Shown in pieces: positions 29,719 through 39,500 of a stretch of 42,666 nucleotides of DNA. The stretch covers positions 1 through 42,666 of the forward strand of contig NDFF03000234.1 in NCBI GenBank assembly GCA_002150815.3, written 5' to 3'. The DNA comes from Grammothele lineata (lineage: Eukaryota; Basidiomycota; Agaricomycetes; Polyporales; Polyporaceae). A model generated the notes under the pieces. That model saw only the letters and a program-made list of their open reading frames with translations. It was not told the DNA's origin and made no database searches. The stretch's first letter is position 1, and every line of letters starts with the position of its first letter. The position numbers and the translations under genes were made by a program.

Positions 29719-32700
29719 ATTAGTGTGCCAAACGCACACGGGACTCCGAGAGAGATAGTGGAGCTCATCGTGCCTGACAGTGACCACGAGTACGGCCACG
29801 ATGAGCGCGGACTAGGTGGCGCGAGGGGCGCGACAGTGGCAGAATCCTCACGCCAGCCATCTATTGGGTGGCTGCTGAGGGCAATGGAGTAAGTGGCTCG
29901 CGACGCAGCATCGACGGCCGCGCGACCATCATTCGCGCTTCCGTACGCGCATGGTCGCGTTATCTCCTGGTGCTAGTTGGAGTGGAGAACGCGCAGGTAC
30001 ACTAGGAGACGTGCGCGCGGGAGTAGTGGAAGTGCACGCCTCCGTAGTACTAGGGCGCGAGCATGCTTGCGTGCATGCGTGTTTACACGAGTGCGTGATG
30101 AGGACGTTACTGGAATGTAAGCATGTATCGTACGAAAATATATTCGATGTGGGCGATCCGCGGGCAATGCTGAGCGGAACCGCGACGTCGCCGTCGCCAT
30201 CTCCGAGGCGACCGCGACCGCGACCGCGACCTCCGAACGAAACGCGACGGCGAAATAAGGACGCAGGTAGATGGACGCGATCACGGGATTGCGGCCCAAC
30301 GCGAGAGTGGCGGGGAGGGCCTCGCGGCGGGAATGACGTCACGAGAAGCGATGGCGCCGACACGGACCGGGGACGCGCACGGGCCGCTACTGTGGCTCGG
30401 CGGTGTTGGTCTTTATTTGGCCGGCGTCCGGCCGGTACCGACGCGCGTGTTCCGCCACTGACATCAAGGCGCAACGCGCGTTAGGTTGCGCTCTCACCTC
30501 GATCTGGCGAAGGATAGTTCCTTCTCAGACAACGCGCGCCAACCTCTCTGCATATCGTTCGACAAGGTGAGCATACCCCCGAATGTACGTGGCTGTTGAT
30601 CTGAGGCGCGCGCACAAGCAAGTTCAACCAACGCCAGCGGAAGAATTGGATCTGCCGAAGGATAGTTCCTTCTCAGACCCTCACGCCGTGCACACAAATC
30701 CGTCACCGTCAAGTCAGGTCCTGTGCCCTCATCTCGCTCTCGAAGACAGGATCGATATCTGGGACATCCCTCTTGCGACATTCGACGCGGGCACCCATGT
30801 GAGTTCACGCGAGTGATGGGAGGGCTTCACGCTGACGAGGGGATCAGGTCCGACATTGTTCGTCACTTCTTCTATGAGGAGGGCCTGTACACCGTGGTGA
30901 ATTGGTCGCCCGTGGAGTCGCTGCCTGGGATACTCATTGATAACCCGGAGCTGAACTTGAACCTGCGCGACATGCGCAAGGCTCTGTGGGCGGGCGCCAC
31001 AGCCCCGGAGATGGCGTACATGCTGAAGAGGTACAGCTCCGAGTCGGCGTTTCTGGCCCGCTTGAGATGCCACGAGCGGGAGCTCCCGGTAGTACACACG
31101 CAGTGGGGCTACACGCTCGCTCCAGAGATCATGAGGGCGTGGGAGGAGATGGAGGATGGCTTCTCCTTCGTAGTCAAAGTCCTCTTCGAGTCTCAAAAGC
31201 GCAACCCGGAATCCCAAGAGCTTCTTCACCGCCGTTGGAACTTGCCAAGCGAGTGCGGATACAAGCTCGCTCACCGGACGGCGTACGGCGCCAGAAAAGC
31301 GGCGCTGCGCGCCAGAGACGCGTGCGTGCTGCTGCTGGCTCGCTGCACGATGGCCATCGCCCTCTGTACGAGTGGAAAGGACGACTCCCGCGGCCCACCT
31401 CCTTGGGTCAAGATACTGGACGAGCACGACGTGCCGACACTCTGGGTGGACACATTACGCGAATCCGTGGTCGCCGACCTCTCTGCGGGCCTTCGCGCTG
31501 GAGCGTTCGTCGACCCGATGCAAACGACGAAATGGATGCATCACGTGCCGTGCATGGTACGAGCCAACCTGCCTGTATACATTTCGTGGGGATCCGACGT
31601 CGGCGCAGTCGTGTCTAAACATCCCTTCCTCGCCGCGTACGTGCCTCCGGCGACTGCGTTCATCCCTTGGGTGTACGAAGAGGACAGTCGACCTCGGGCG
31701 CGTTTGTACTTCCACTGGGATCGTGTGGGACTGCCGCCTACGGAAGGCTTTGCCAGTTCCACCACGGCGTCCAGCTTCGCAGACCAACGGCAGCCCGCGG
31801 ACGCTCGGGTCATGGCTCTGGCAGACGAGAAGAAGCCGCACGGGATCGATCAGCGCCCCGGTGAGAGTCGCGAAGAGTTCAAGGCTCGTCGGGCGCGAGC
31901 GGCCGACGCTCTCGCTGCGAAAGCGACTCCGGAAGAACGAGCGAAACGTGAGGCCATGCGGAGGAAGGCTCTCTCTAGTGTGCGGCCCACCCGTCCAACA
32001 GAGGTCTTTTTATGGAAGCAGGCTATCGACGTCGCTGGAGACTGGCCAGAAGAGTGGGCAGAGCTCGACTATCGATCACGCGTCCCTTTCCGCGCCGTGG
32101 GGGAACTTTGGCCCAGGTATCAAAACGCGCCTAAGGTGTACGACCCTTGGGAAGATGAGTGGGACATCTATCCTGGACCGGATGACGGTCTGTCGGATTC
32201 AGACGACGAAGACGCTTGGGCCGGGGGAGAAGGGGTTCCTGAGACGGTCTCCCTCCCGCGTGGTGAAGTACAGATTTCGAAATTCTTCGAATCCGATCTG
32301 TGCCAGTTCTACGAGGAGGAACAGGGAGGCGGGTTTCGTCCGGCGCTCGAGGCGTTCTCCGACCTGTCGCGGTTCCGCTACGGGCTTATTCCTGAGGTGG
32401 CCGAGGGGACGGGCATCGAGTACGAAAAATACAGCGAGGCTACCGTGCGCAAGTGCTTCGGGCTGCTGGAGGAGGACATGGACGACGCCGCTCGGGCAGC
32501 CGTAAAGCCCGCCAGCGGGCTGGTTGCTGGACTGCTGGCGGACGCCACGCATCCGGATGCCCCGGGCTTGATTTGGGATCTCAACCCCACCTGCGACCGG
32601 TTCATCTTGCTCGGATTCGCAGAGAGCCCCATCCGTTTCTCGCGTCACGTCTTCAACGGCCAGATTGTCTACCGCGTGCGCTATCAGAACGACGTGGACT

Positions 32701-33522
32701 CCGAAGTGACCTGGGGCCTATTCGTCAACGCAACCACAGCCCTGGAACTTAGCCGTCGCCGAGGGGTGAGCACCGTTCAAGATGCCACACGCTTGTTGGC
32801 CAGTCGAGGGACGCGATTCTGTACGGCCTTGTTGCCAGAGCCAAGGGACCGCGCACGCGTCAACACCGCGACGCTCATGCCGATTTATCTGGGCTGGAGA
32901 CCGGCGGGGTTTCGACCGGATGGCAGGGACTATCAGGCATATGAGCAACGCGCGTACGAACTCCTGTCCCAGCCTAGAGGGCGCGCGGCCCTGCTGCGCG
33001 GAGGGATTGTCTGGCGCTTGGCCGTGGAGATCCTCGGTGGAAGTGGCATCGACCGCGCGGAGGCAGGGCCGTCTGCGGACGTTTGGGAGCGTGGGCGCGA
33101 GCTGGTTGAACAGAGGTGCGACTCGTGGTACGAGGACGCACTCTCGGACCACGAGCTCGATGTGATCTGCGGCGTCTACAAGGTCTATACGGGTAAGTGC
33201 GGCTTGAAACCTGAGATGCATAACTGTTGACGCGCCCGTAGACGAATCGAAAAAACAAACCGCGGACGCATCGTGGTGGCCGAAGGCTCAGGTCTGGGAG
33301 TCAGGTTGTTACGACGTGGGTCATTGGTCGTCGTTCGCGGAGCTGTGGTTCCAGAAGCGGCTCGACAAGATAAGGTCGCATGAGGCGCCTCCGAAAACTG
33401 TCGTTGCTTGGAAGAACGACGTGAAGATCGCACCGATCGCCAAGAGGCTGCGGCTGGCGGTGGACATAGCCAGCGAACGCTTCATGGAGTCGCGAACGGC
33501 CGTGTTCTGTGAACAGAACTGA
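29719..33522 (+). CDS. Large unknown protein of KDZ-element cargo
   Basis: The main exons are 30619-30798, 30840-33192 and 33242-33522 (938 codons, phases closed). Likely upstream exons are 29719-29888 (acceptor and GTAAGT donor both good; contains PREIVELIVPDSDHEYGHDER) and 30485-30566. Joining them keeps phase but needs a 596-nt intron, so the 5' end is uncertain and no start codon is fixed. The body has no domain I can name. Conserved-looking stretches include RFILLGFAESPIRFSR, VYRVRYQNDVDSEVTWGLF and, near the end, DASWWPKAQVWESG followed by VGHWSSFAELWFQKRLDKI. This C-terminal pattern seems familiar from uncharacterised Agaricomycete proteins, from memory and unverified. An acidic segment (DGLSDSDDEDAWAGGEG) lies mid-protein. 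The coding duplication LDL[AP]KDSSFSD spans 30485-30700. No catalytic residues are evident. Confidence 0.72.
29889..30484. other. Long putative intron or promoter region
   Basis: Contains a short CGACCG tandem run (about 30208-30232) and frames on both strands rich in Arg and Pro without domains. It is either the long intron of the unknown-protein gene or its promoter, if 29719-29888 belongs elsewhere. Confidence 0.4.
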
Positions 33523-33868
33523 TCGCGCGTGGTGGCGCCCTCAATGGGGGAGGGGAGATACAAGTCGTGCAACCGGCCCTCGATGTTGTAATGATACTCG
33601 TATATATTAATGCACTTGTAGCTACCACGGCATGTAGCTATGTATGATACTACGCGGTGCGAGGTGAATGGAGACTCGGACTACGGCGATTTCCATAGAA
33701 AGCGGAGGAACGGGCCGGCTGCCTGAAAAGCGTGCCTGGCGCGAAATTTGTTGATGGGATGACCACGTGAGAACGCATGGGACGGTTGTGAATGGCGCAT
33801 CCCCGGCGCCTGCGGCACGCGCGTCTTCCTCCCTCACCTCCCCGCCTCAGACGAAGTGGCGCGCAGGC
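33523..33868. other. Intergenic, no gene
   Basis: 3' sequence of the large unknown gene, AT-richer around 33590-33650 (GTATATATTAATGC), then the upstream promoter of the TET/JBP gene. No frame of interest. Confidence 0.5.
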
Positions 33869-33903
33869 GGATAGCTTACTGGGCTCGCCCTAGTCCTATA
33901 AGT
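33869..33903 (+). promoter_or_regulatory. 35-bp TATA-containing promoter module, copy 2
   Basis: Matches 10289-10323 (minus) at 33 of 35 positions. CCTATAAGT sits at the right distance (~30 bp) before a CT-rich leader (TTTACTCTCTGCGCGC) and ~300 bp before the TET/JBP ATG. A 190-nt 5'-UTR intron (34012-34201, GTGAGT...CTGCAG) separates leader and start. Confidence 0.7.
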
Positions 33904-34103
33904 GCTCCGTCCCGCGACGCATCGTTTACTCTCTGCGCGCTTTTGTTGTTACTCCCTTTCGACCTCCTGGGCCTGCGCGCCACAAATTGCGTCCAAAATC
34001 GCGCGCTATAGGTGAGTATTCATGTCAGGTTTCTAGTCAACGCGTAGAAGGTGGCAGCGGGTGACGGACGCGTCATAACGCGTTCACCGAGCACCAGTCG
34101 CGT

Positions 34104-34130
34104 CCGAGAGACGTGAAGTCACGTCCTCGG
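34104..34130. repeat. GTGACTTCAC hairpin, copy 5
   Basis: Arms CCGAG+A+GACGTGA and TCACGTC+CTCGG around AG: 12 pairs with one bulged A. It lies inside the predicted 5'-UTR intron of the TET/JBP gene. Confidence 0.82.
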
Positions 34131-34207
34131 CGCGTTTCTGGTTAAGGGGCGCAAGGGGAGGCGCGTCGACCAGAGACGCGACTTGCTGACGCGCGCTGCA
34201 GGGCGAC

Positions 34208-35856
34208 ATGATGAACGTGACATGTGTTCAGACCGACCTCGATACGGAGGCCCTCGCGTCGGCGGCGTATGAAGATCCCCGGCACGCTGGGGAGACCTGG
34301 CGCTTCGAAAACAACGATCCGACGACGCCTGCACCAGTGGACAGCGAGCCCGAGGACGACGTCGACATGCTCTCCGGGAGCGAGGAAGACCCGCAAGCAC
34401 CTGTCCCTGAAGCGTGTGCTACGGTGGTCGACGCTTCGCAGGAGGGCCGGGGGGGGGCGGGTTCCGAGGCGTCGTGCTCAGACCTGCGCGCCAAGGGAGT
34501 AGACGCGTCCTCCGGGCAGAGCTCGCAAGAGCCGCAGCCTCTGACGGGGAAGAAGCGTCGGGCGAAAGAACGGAAGCAGAGAAAGCGGGCGCAGCAATTA
34601 GAGGCCGACAAAGCAAAGTTCGGCGGCCCGACCAAACCTTCGACCGCGCAGCGACTGTCCCAGGTTACCAGGATCGAGATCGACAGCACAGACGCGTTTC
34701 GGGGGATAGCGCAAAGCGGGTATGTAGGGAAGGTCGGAAAGGGCGTGAGGGGCGGCGTGGGTGCGGGCGAGGAGTGGGTTCTGACGCGTTTGCGCGAGGA
34801 AGGATACCGCATCCTGCCTTGGGATGGAAAGTGAGTTTGTCCTTTGCGCTTGGCCGTCTGGTACTGACGCTTAGCAGGTCGGAAATAGTCTTTGAGGATA
34901 GGGAGGGCCGAATCATCGTGTGCTGTGCGGGCATGCCGCGCTGCGACGACTGGACGAAGGCGGTACATCGAGCGGGAGCCGTGATTACGAAGGGACGTCG
35001 CCGATGCAAGTTCACGAAAAAGCACTTGGCCCATCGCCGAGGCAATCACCCGGCTCTTGCCTGCGGATATTCGAATGGGCAAGGTCAACCAGTCAGGCAA
35101 ATCACCCTGTTATGTGGAGCGAATGCTGACCCCCCTCCCCCTCCTCAGCGGCCGATGAAGCTGCGAAACACGCAGGCACAGGAAGAGGTCTTGAATGAAA
35201 TTCGTGCAGACCCCGCCATCCAACGCATCGCCGGGTTTGGAAGCAGTACGTGGGGAAAGGGTTTTATAGTATGGTCGGTACTGATATTCCACGTTCCAGA
35301 GATGCTCGCGTCCTTCGCCCCCCGTGCGTACGCCGAGACCCGTACAAAGGTGGAAGCGGCGCTCAAGCATCTCGGCGCCGAGCCCAACTTCAAGAACAGC
35401 GTGTACCCTGCCATGACCGTGAATTTCGGGCCTCGGACGGTTTGCTACCCGCACGTGGACAACGCCAATGACCCCTGCAATTGGTGCGCAATCACCGCGC
35501 TCGGCCGCTTCGATCCAACAAAGGGAGGCCACATCATCTTGTTCAACCTGCGGATCGCAATCGAGTTCCCCCCCGGCGCGACCATCCTGATCCCATCCGC
35601 GATTGTCCAGCACGGCAACGTGGCCATCCAGCCGGGTGAGACGAGGCAGTCCTTCACGCAGTACTGCGCGGGCGCGATCTTGCGGTGGGTAGACTGTGGG
35701 TTCCGCACGTACGAGGAGTTCAAGGCGCAGGACAAGGCGGGCTTTGACGCGTATGTGGCTGACCACAGCGCCCGAGTCAAGCGGTGCGTGGAACGATTCT
35801 CCCGCATGGACGAGCTGCAGCAGGACCGGAAGGACTTGCGAGATGGGCTTTTGTAA
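34208..35856 (+). CDS. TET/JBP-family 2-oxoglutarate/Fe(II) dioxygenase
   Basis: Four exons give 496 residues: 34208-34830, 34878-35091, 35149-35245 and 35300-35856. The first ~200 residues are disordered and acidic, with a basic KKRRAKERKQRKR patch (probable nuclear signal). Residues ~220-280 hold a small Cys/His-rich segment (VCCAGMPRCDDW ... RCKFTKKHLAHRRGNHP). The catalytic double-stranded beta-helix spans ~335-445. H363 and D365 (YPHVDNAND) with H416 (VQHGN) form the Fe(II) triad, and R427 (GETRQSFTQY) would bind 2-oxoglutarate. This spacing and the NFGPRTVCYPHVD, GGHIILF and PPGATILIPSA motifs fit fungal TET/JBP enzymes, which oxidise 5-methylcytosine in DNA. All key residues are present. 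It is the last gene before the right inverted repeat. Intron 2 uses a weak GTCAGG donor with a strong pyrimidine tract. Confidence 0.88.
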
Positions 35857-36345
35857 AGTTGCGCGCGCGTCGAATACATCCCCATGTTTTTCACCAGGCT
35901 GAGCGAACTCAAGCTTATGAACAGTGCCGCGCGTAGGGGAGAGGGGCATGCAAGAGGCTGCCTATAAGGCGCAGTAATGGGCGCATACATACCTTCAGAT
36001 GATCGGGGGCGAGCATAGGGCAAATGTCTATTTTATCGCAACCGTTCTACAGCGCTCGCGCAGAGAGCCGCGCGCGCGCGTTAGAGACTCCGTTCCAAAG
36101 CTGGCATGCATGCCCACGCGCGGCACGAACGGACGCGGCACATGGGGCACGCGAACGTGTGCGCGAAGGGACGCGCCCTGGGGAGGAGAGCCCCGAGAAT
36201 GTCGGAGAGAATGCGCGCGCGCAGGAACGGCACGTGATTAACTTCGCTGGCGCGCGCACGGCCTCAGGCTGTGTGCGGAACGCCCTGGGCGGTAAGCGCT
36301 GAGGGCTGGGCGCGCCGAGGGCCGGGGAAATTTGCTAAGGCGGCG
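35857..36345. other. Right subterminal spacer
   Basis: No gene. CpG-dense sequence with runs of CGCGCG between the TET/JBP stop codon and the right inverted repeat. Confidence 0.5.
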
Positions 36346-36811
36346 AACGCCCGAGATGGCCGAAGGCCAACAGACGGCGGGTCTTCGGGGTCCTAGGACG
36401 CACGGACCCTTTGCGGGCCGCGGGCGGAGCAGGGGCGGGAGGAGATGGAGATCGGGCGGCTGCTCGGGCATCAGTGGGGAGGGATCGGGGGAAATCGGAC
36501 TCGGGATCTCCGGCGACCGTAGCCGGTGCCTCCTTCAGGCGGGCGGCTCGGTTTTGATGGCGCGCGTGCACCGGGCGCTAGACAGCCTCCTCCCCCAGAA
36601 CAACCCGCGCGACATACAGCGCGACATACGACCGTGAGCATCTTTTGACATATGGTACCGTGCTCTACATGACATGCTGACATGATATCTAAAATCTGGG
36701 GGCCATCCGACCACGGGATCGCCCTCCATGGCCTCCTTCGTTAGGCGGGCAAGATACATCTTCGTCTCCGCCTAATAGGCGGGGAGATATTATCTTGGAG
36801 TGTCAAATCCT
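36346..36811 (-). repeat. Right terminal inverted repeat (466 bp)
   Basis: Reverse complement of 5854-6319, gap-free over 449 bp with about 15-17 differences. The only weakly matching part is the outermost 17 bp (36795-36811). Confidence 0.92.
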
Positions 36812-36820
36812 GCTGTCCGG
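36812..36820. repeat. Candidate target-site duplication, right copy
   Basis: GCTGTCCGG is identical to 5845-5853 and at the same 17-bp offset from the conserved GATAATATCT block. Confidence 0.7.
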
Positions 36821-37916
36821 CCGTAACCTAAAATCCCTTTACGGTCCGAGCGCTCTCGCCGCCTCCGCCGCCTCCCCCGCGCCGCCGACGAGCGGCGACT
36901 TTTGCGGCGACAGAAGCTGCCCAATGCCGGCGCGGCGGATTGGCAACCTGGCAGTATGAAAGGAAATGCCGACATTGGCGACACCTTGACGGACAAGTAC
37001 TGCGGCACATCGGTGGGAAGATCAACGTGATGAGAGACTTTCGCCTGGAGACGGAGCACAATCGGAGGCAGCTCACCTTGTCCGTGTCGCCGCGGGATAG
37101 TCGTGAAAACAAAGGAGTCTCGTCACGACACGACAACGCTCGCGGTAGTGACGGCACTGAGCGCTGAGCGCCCACTCCTCGTCCCTTTCGGGAAGGCAGG
37201 AGAAGTCCGGAGACGCGCTGGCTGCGGGTGCAGATGACGCCGTGCACCCACCACGTCCGCCTGCGGCCGCCCGTCCGACAGACAAACTCTACGACGTACA
37301 CGTCAGTACTCTGCATCTCCAAGTTCTAGCTCTCCACGCCCTCCCCAGGGGCGTCGGTGCGGCGGACAGACGAACGGACGAAAAACTCACCCGACGCCGC
37401 GCGCAGTACCAACTGGGGAGGGAGCGCATTGCATGTGGTTCGCCCAGCCCCGCGCGTCCTTTCGTCGAAGCCCCTCCTCCCCGCCTCTGTGGTCGGCGCA
37501 CGCGGTGCTCGGCTTGGCTGCCTTCCCCTCCATTCGAATTCCCGACGTCCGGGCACGGCGCCGTGCTGTGCCCCCTCCTGCTGCTTGAGCGTGATGTGTC
37601 TGATCGCAGCACCCACGGACCGGCAGCAGTTGTCAGCCACGGAGAGGCCTCTTTCGAAATCGGCGCCTGCCGTGACCCACCGGTCACCCAGACGCAGCGC
37701 GCGCGGAGCGGGGCAGCGTCGAGCGATCCAGCCATCCCCAGCCGCACGCCGACTAGCACGTCGGCGGTGTCGACGTGCATACCGTCGGGAGCGACGGGAC
37801 GTCGTGTCGGGCGCCCATCGGCTGCGGGGATGCGACGTACGTGGAGAGCGGCGCTGCGTAAGTCATGGTGGATTGCACCGGGGGCGCCGGCCCATGAAAC
37901 AGAGTGTCACATGGCA
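36821..37916. other. Host flank, no gene resolved
   Basis: Several frames of 60-230 codons overlap on both strands (largest 37242-37943 +). They are Arg/Ser/Pro-rich, as expected for high GC, and have no recognised motif. Confidence 0.35.
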
Positions 37917-38422
37917 GTCACATGGCGGACTCTGACCGCATGAGATCAGCATGTAACCCTGTCGCGACATGGAGATGACATTGGGACAGAAACTGCTAAA
38001 TTACCGGGATGTAACCAAGAGGCAAATATCACATGCGCCGTGGCGTTTCACAAAGCATGGAAACACAAAGGATGAGTATGAGTCAGGCTGGATGCAGGCT
38101 GGATACATTTTGAATGTGCGCACAACGCAACGCGCAGATTCTTCCCATTGACATCTGAGAAACATTTAGGAGACAAGTTAGCTACTTTGATAATGTATCC
38201 GCCATGGAGATTTCCTGGAGTCATCCTAGAAAAACTGCAAATGTTTCTGGCATGTTTCAGACTTTTACATACCACTCTCATTTCAAGTGGATCCGCGTGT
38301 TGCATGCGTCATGGAGCCACTTGGCTCGGGTCTGATTACATGCCGGTCTCATTCCAAAAGAAGGTTGTATTTTCCCAGCAGGTGACATGCTGATCTCATG
38401 CGGTCAGAGTCCGCCATGTGAC
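37917..38422. mobile_element. MITE-like element with perfect 38-bp inverted ends
   Basis: 37917-37954 is the exact reverse complement of 38385-38422 over 38 bp (outer end GTCACATGGCGGACTCTGAC). The interior is visibly AT-richer than the surrounding GC-rich host and has no long frame. The first 10 bp (GTCACATGGC) are duplicated just outside the left end (37906-37915). I see no clear target-site duplication. It is too short for a transposase, so it is probably non-autonomous. Confidence 0.85.
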
Positions 38423-38424
38423 CA

Positions 38425-38600
38425 GGTACTACCACTACCACTACCACTACCATTCCCATTACCATCATCACCATTACCACTACCACTACCACTACCACTA
38501 CCACTACCACTACCACTACCACTACCACTACCACTACTAGTACCATTACCACCACCACCACCATCACCACCATCATCACTACTATCACCGCTAATACCAT
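38425..38600. repeat. TACCAC hexanucleotide/trinucleotide microsatellite
   Basis: Long runs of CTACCA/CCACTA with interruptions (ATTACC, ACCACC), starting right at the right end of the MITE-like element. Any frame through it gives low-complexity Val, Gly/Ser or Leu/Pro repeats and is not a gene. Confidence 0.95.
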
Positions 38601-38863
38601 GACTCATCACCGTTCCGTGCCTGAGCCGCTTGACGCTTCATAAGCCCAGGCACGGCCGCTATTGCGCGCTCCGATTTAGATCTCTCGCAAGAAACATTGC
38701 TTAATATGGTGAAGGGGCTACTCGCCGCCGCCATACAGAGCCCAGTACTATTCTTGCCGACGCCAATCCTTACGAGAATATGTGGTGCGCTCACAGGCAG
38801 TCCACCGTCTCCAGCGTGATACCCACATCGTGAAAGACGCTTCTAATGCTGTGAAGATTTCAA

Positions 38864-39309
38864 TTATAAATCCACTGCGTAAGATCTGGGCGCGCTCACC
38901 CAAACACGACTTTCTTTTCCAGCTTTCTGCCCTTGTGGGTCTGAGAGATGTGTCTTAGAATCTACACGAACGCATCCACAGTGTAGAACATTTACTCTGT
39001 GCCAAACTACACTGTGGGGCTTCTCGCCAGTATCAGCAGTTGCGGGCTGCTGATACTTGATCGCCTTCTTCACGGTCCGGTTGCGTGTCCAGTCAAGGCC
39101 ATTTGCGAAAAGCTGCCGCAGCTTCGGATCGAGTAAATAACTAGGTACATCTATGTACGACTTACGAGCTCGAGCTCTGTGTACGTAACGTCGCCTGCGA
39201 AGTTGGGATGGCCCAACAGACACCGCAGCAACTGCGAGTTTGTCAATGTCGCGCACAGCGGACTAATATCATATCCACTCACATTACGTAAGTCGTCGTT
39301 CATCGGCAT
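38864..39309 (-). CDS. Putative small host gene, unknown
   Basis: Two exons close in phase: 39309-39166 (MPMNDDLRNVSGYDISPLCA onward, ending TYTELEL) and 39121-38864, joined by a 44-nt GTAAGT...CGAAG intron, about 133 residues. The ATG is preceded on the coding strand by a pyrimidine-rich tract (complement of the purine run 39331-39445), a common fungal promoter feature. No domain is recognised. The second exon (LRQLFANGLDWTRNRTVKKA) looks protein-like. Further introns downstream cannot be excluded. Confidence 0.4.
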
Positions 39310-39330
39310 GGTCGCGTCGACGTACTCAGA

Positions 39331-39500
39331 GAAGAAGAAAGAGAGTGACGGAGGGACAGAGGAGGAGGGCGCGAGAAACAGAGAGCGCGAAAGCGCGAGG
39401 AGAGAACACGAGGAGAGCGCGAGAGCGCGAAGAGAGAACGCGAGAGTTCGAAGGTGAGGGCCCCAACGCCAGAGTGCCAGCACGAGAGCGCGAGAAGGAA
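39331..39500. repeat. Purine-rich GAGCGCGA tract
   Basis: About 170 bp of GAGAGCGCGAGAGCGCGAAG-type imperfect repeats on the plus strand, immediately upstream of the leftward putative gene. Confidence 0.7.

Larger units (their letters stand above)
5854..36811. mobile_element. Giant KDZ-type DNA transposon (~31 kb)
   Basis: Sequence evidence: 466-bp inverted ends, a shared flanking 9-mer, and a central complete KDZ transposase gene. Family knowledge: KDZ (Kyakuja-Dileera-Zisupton) elements are expanded in Agaricomycetes, and TET/JBP genes are associated with them in mushroom genomes. Here both occur inside one bounded unit with chromatin-related cargo: two H3-tail mimics, a PHD-like zinc finger and an HMG-box-like region. 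High inverted-repeat identity, intact splice sites and open frames suggest a recent insertion that could be active. Alternatively, an older KDZ core could sit inside inverted repeats belonging to another element. A second copy elsewhere with the same boundaries would settle this. Confidence 0.8.

Noticed and set aside
38349..38610. Val-, Gly/Ser- and Leu/Pro-repeat frames
   Set aside because: Translation of the TACCAC microsatellite in three frames.
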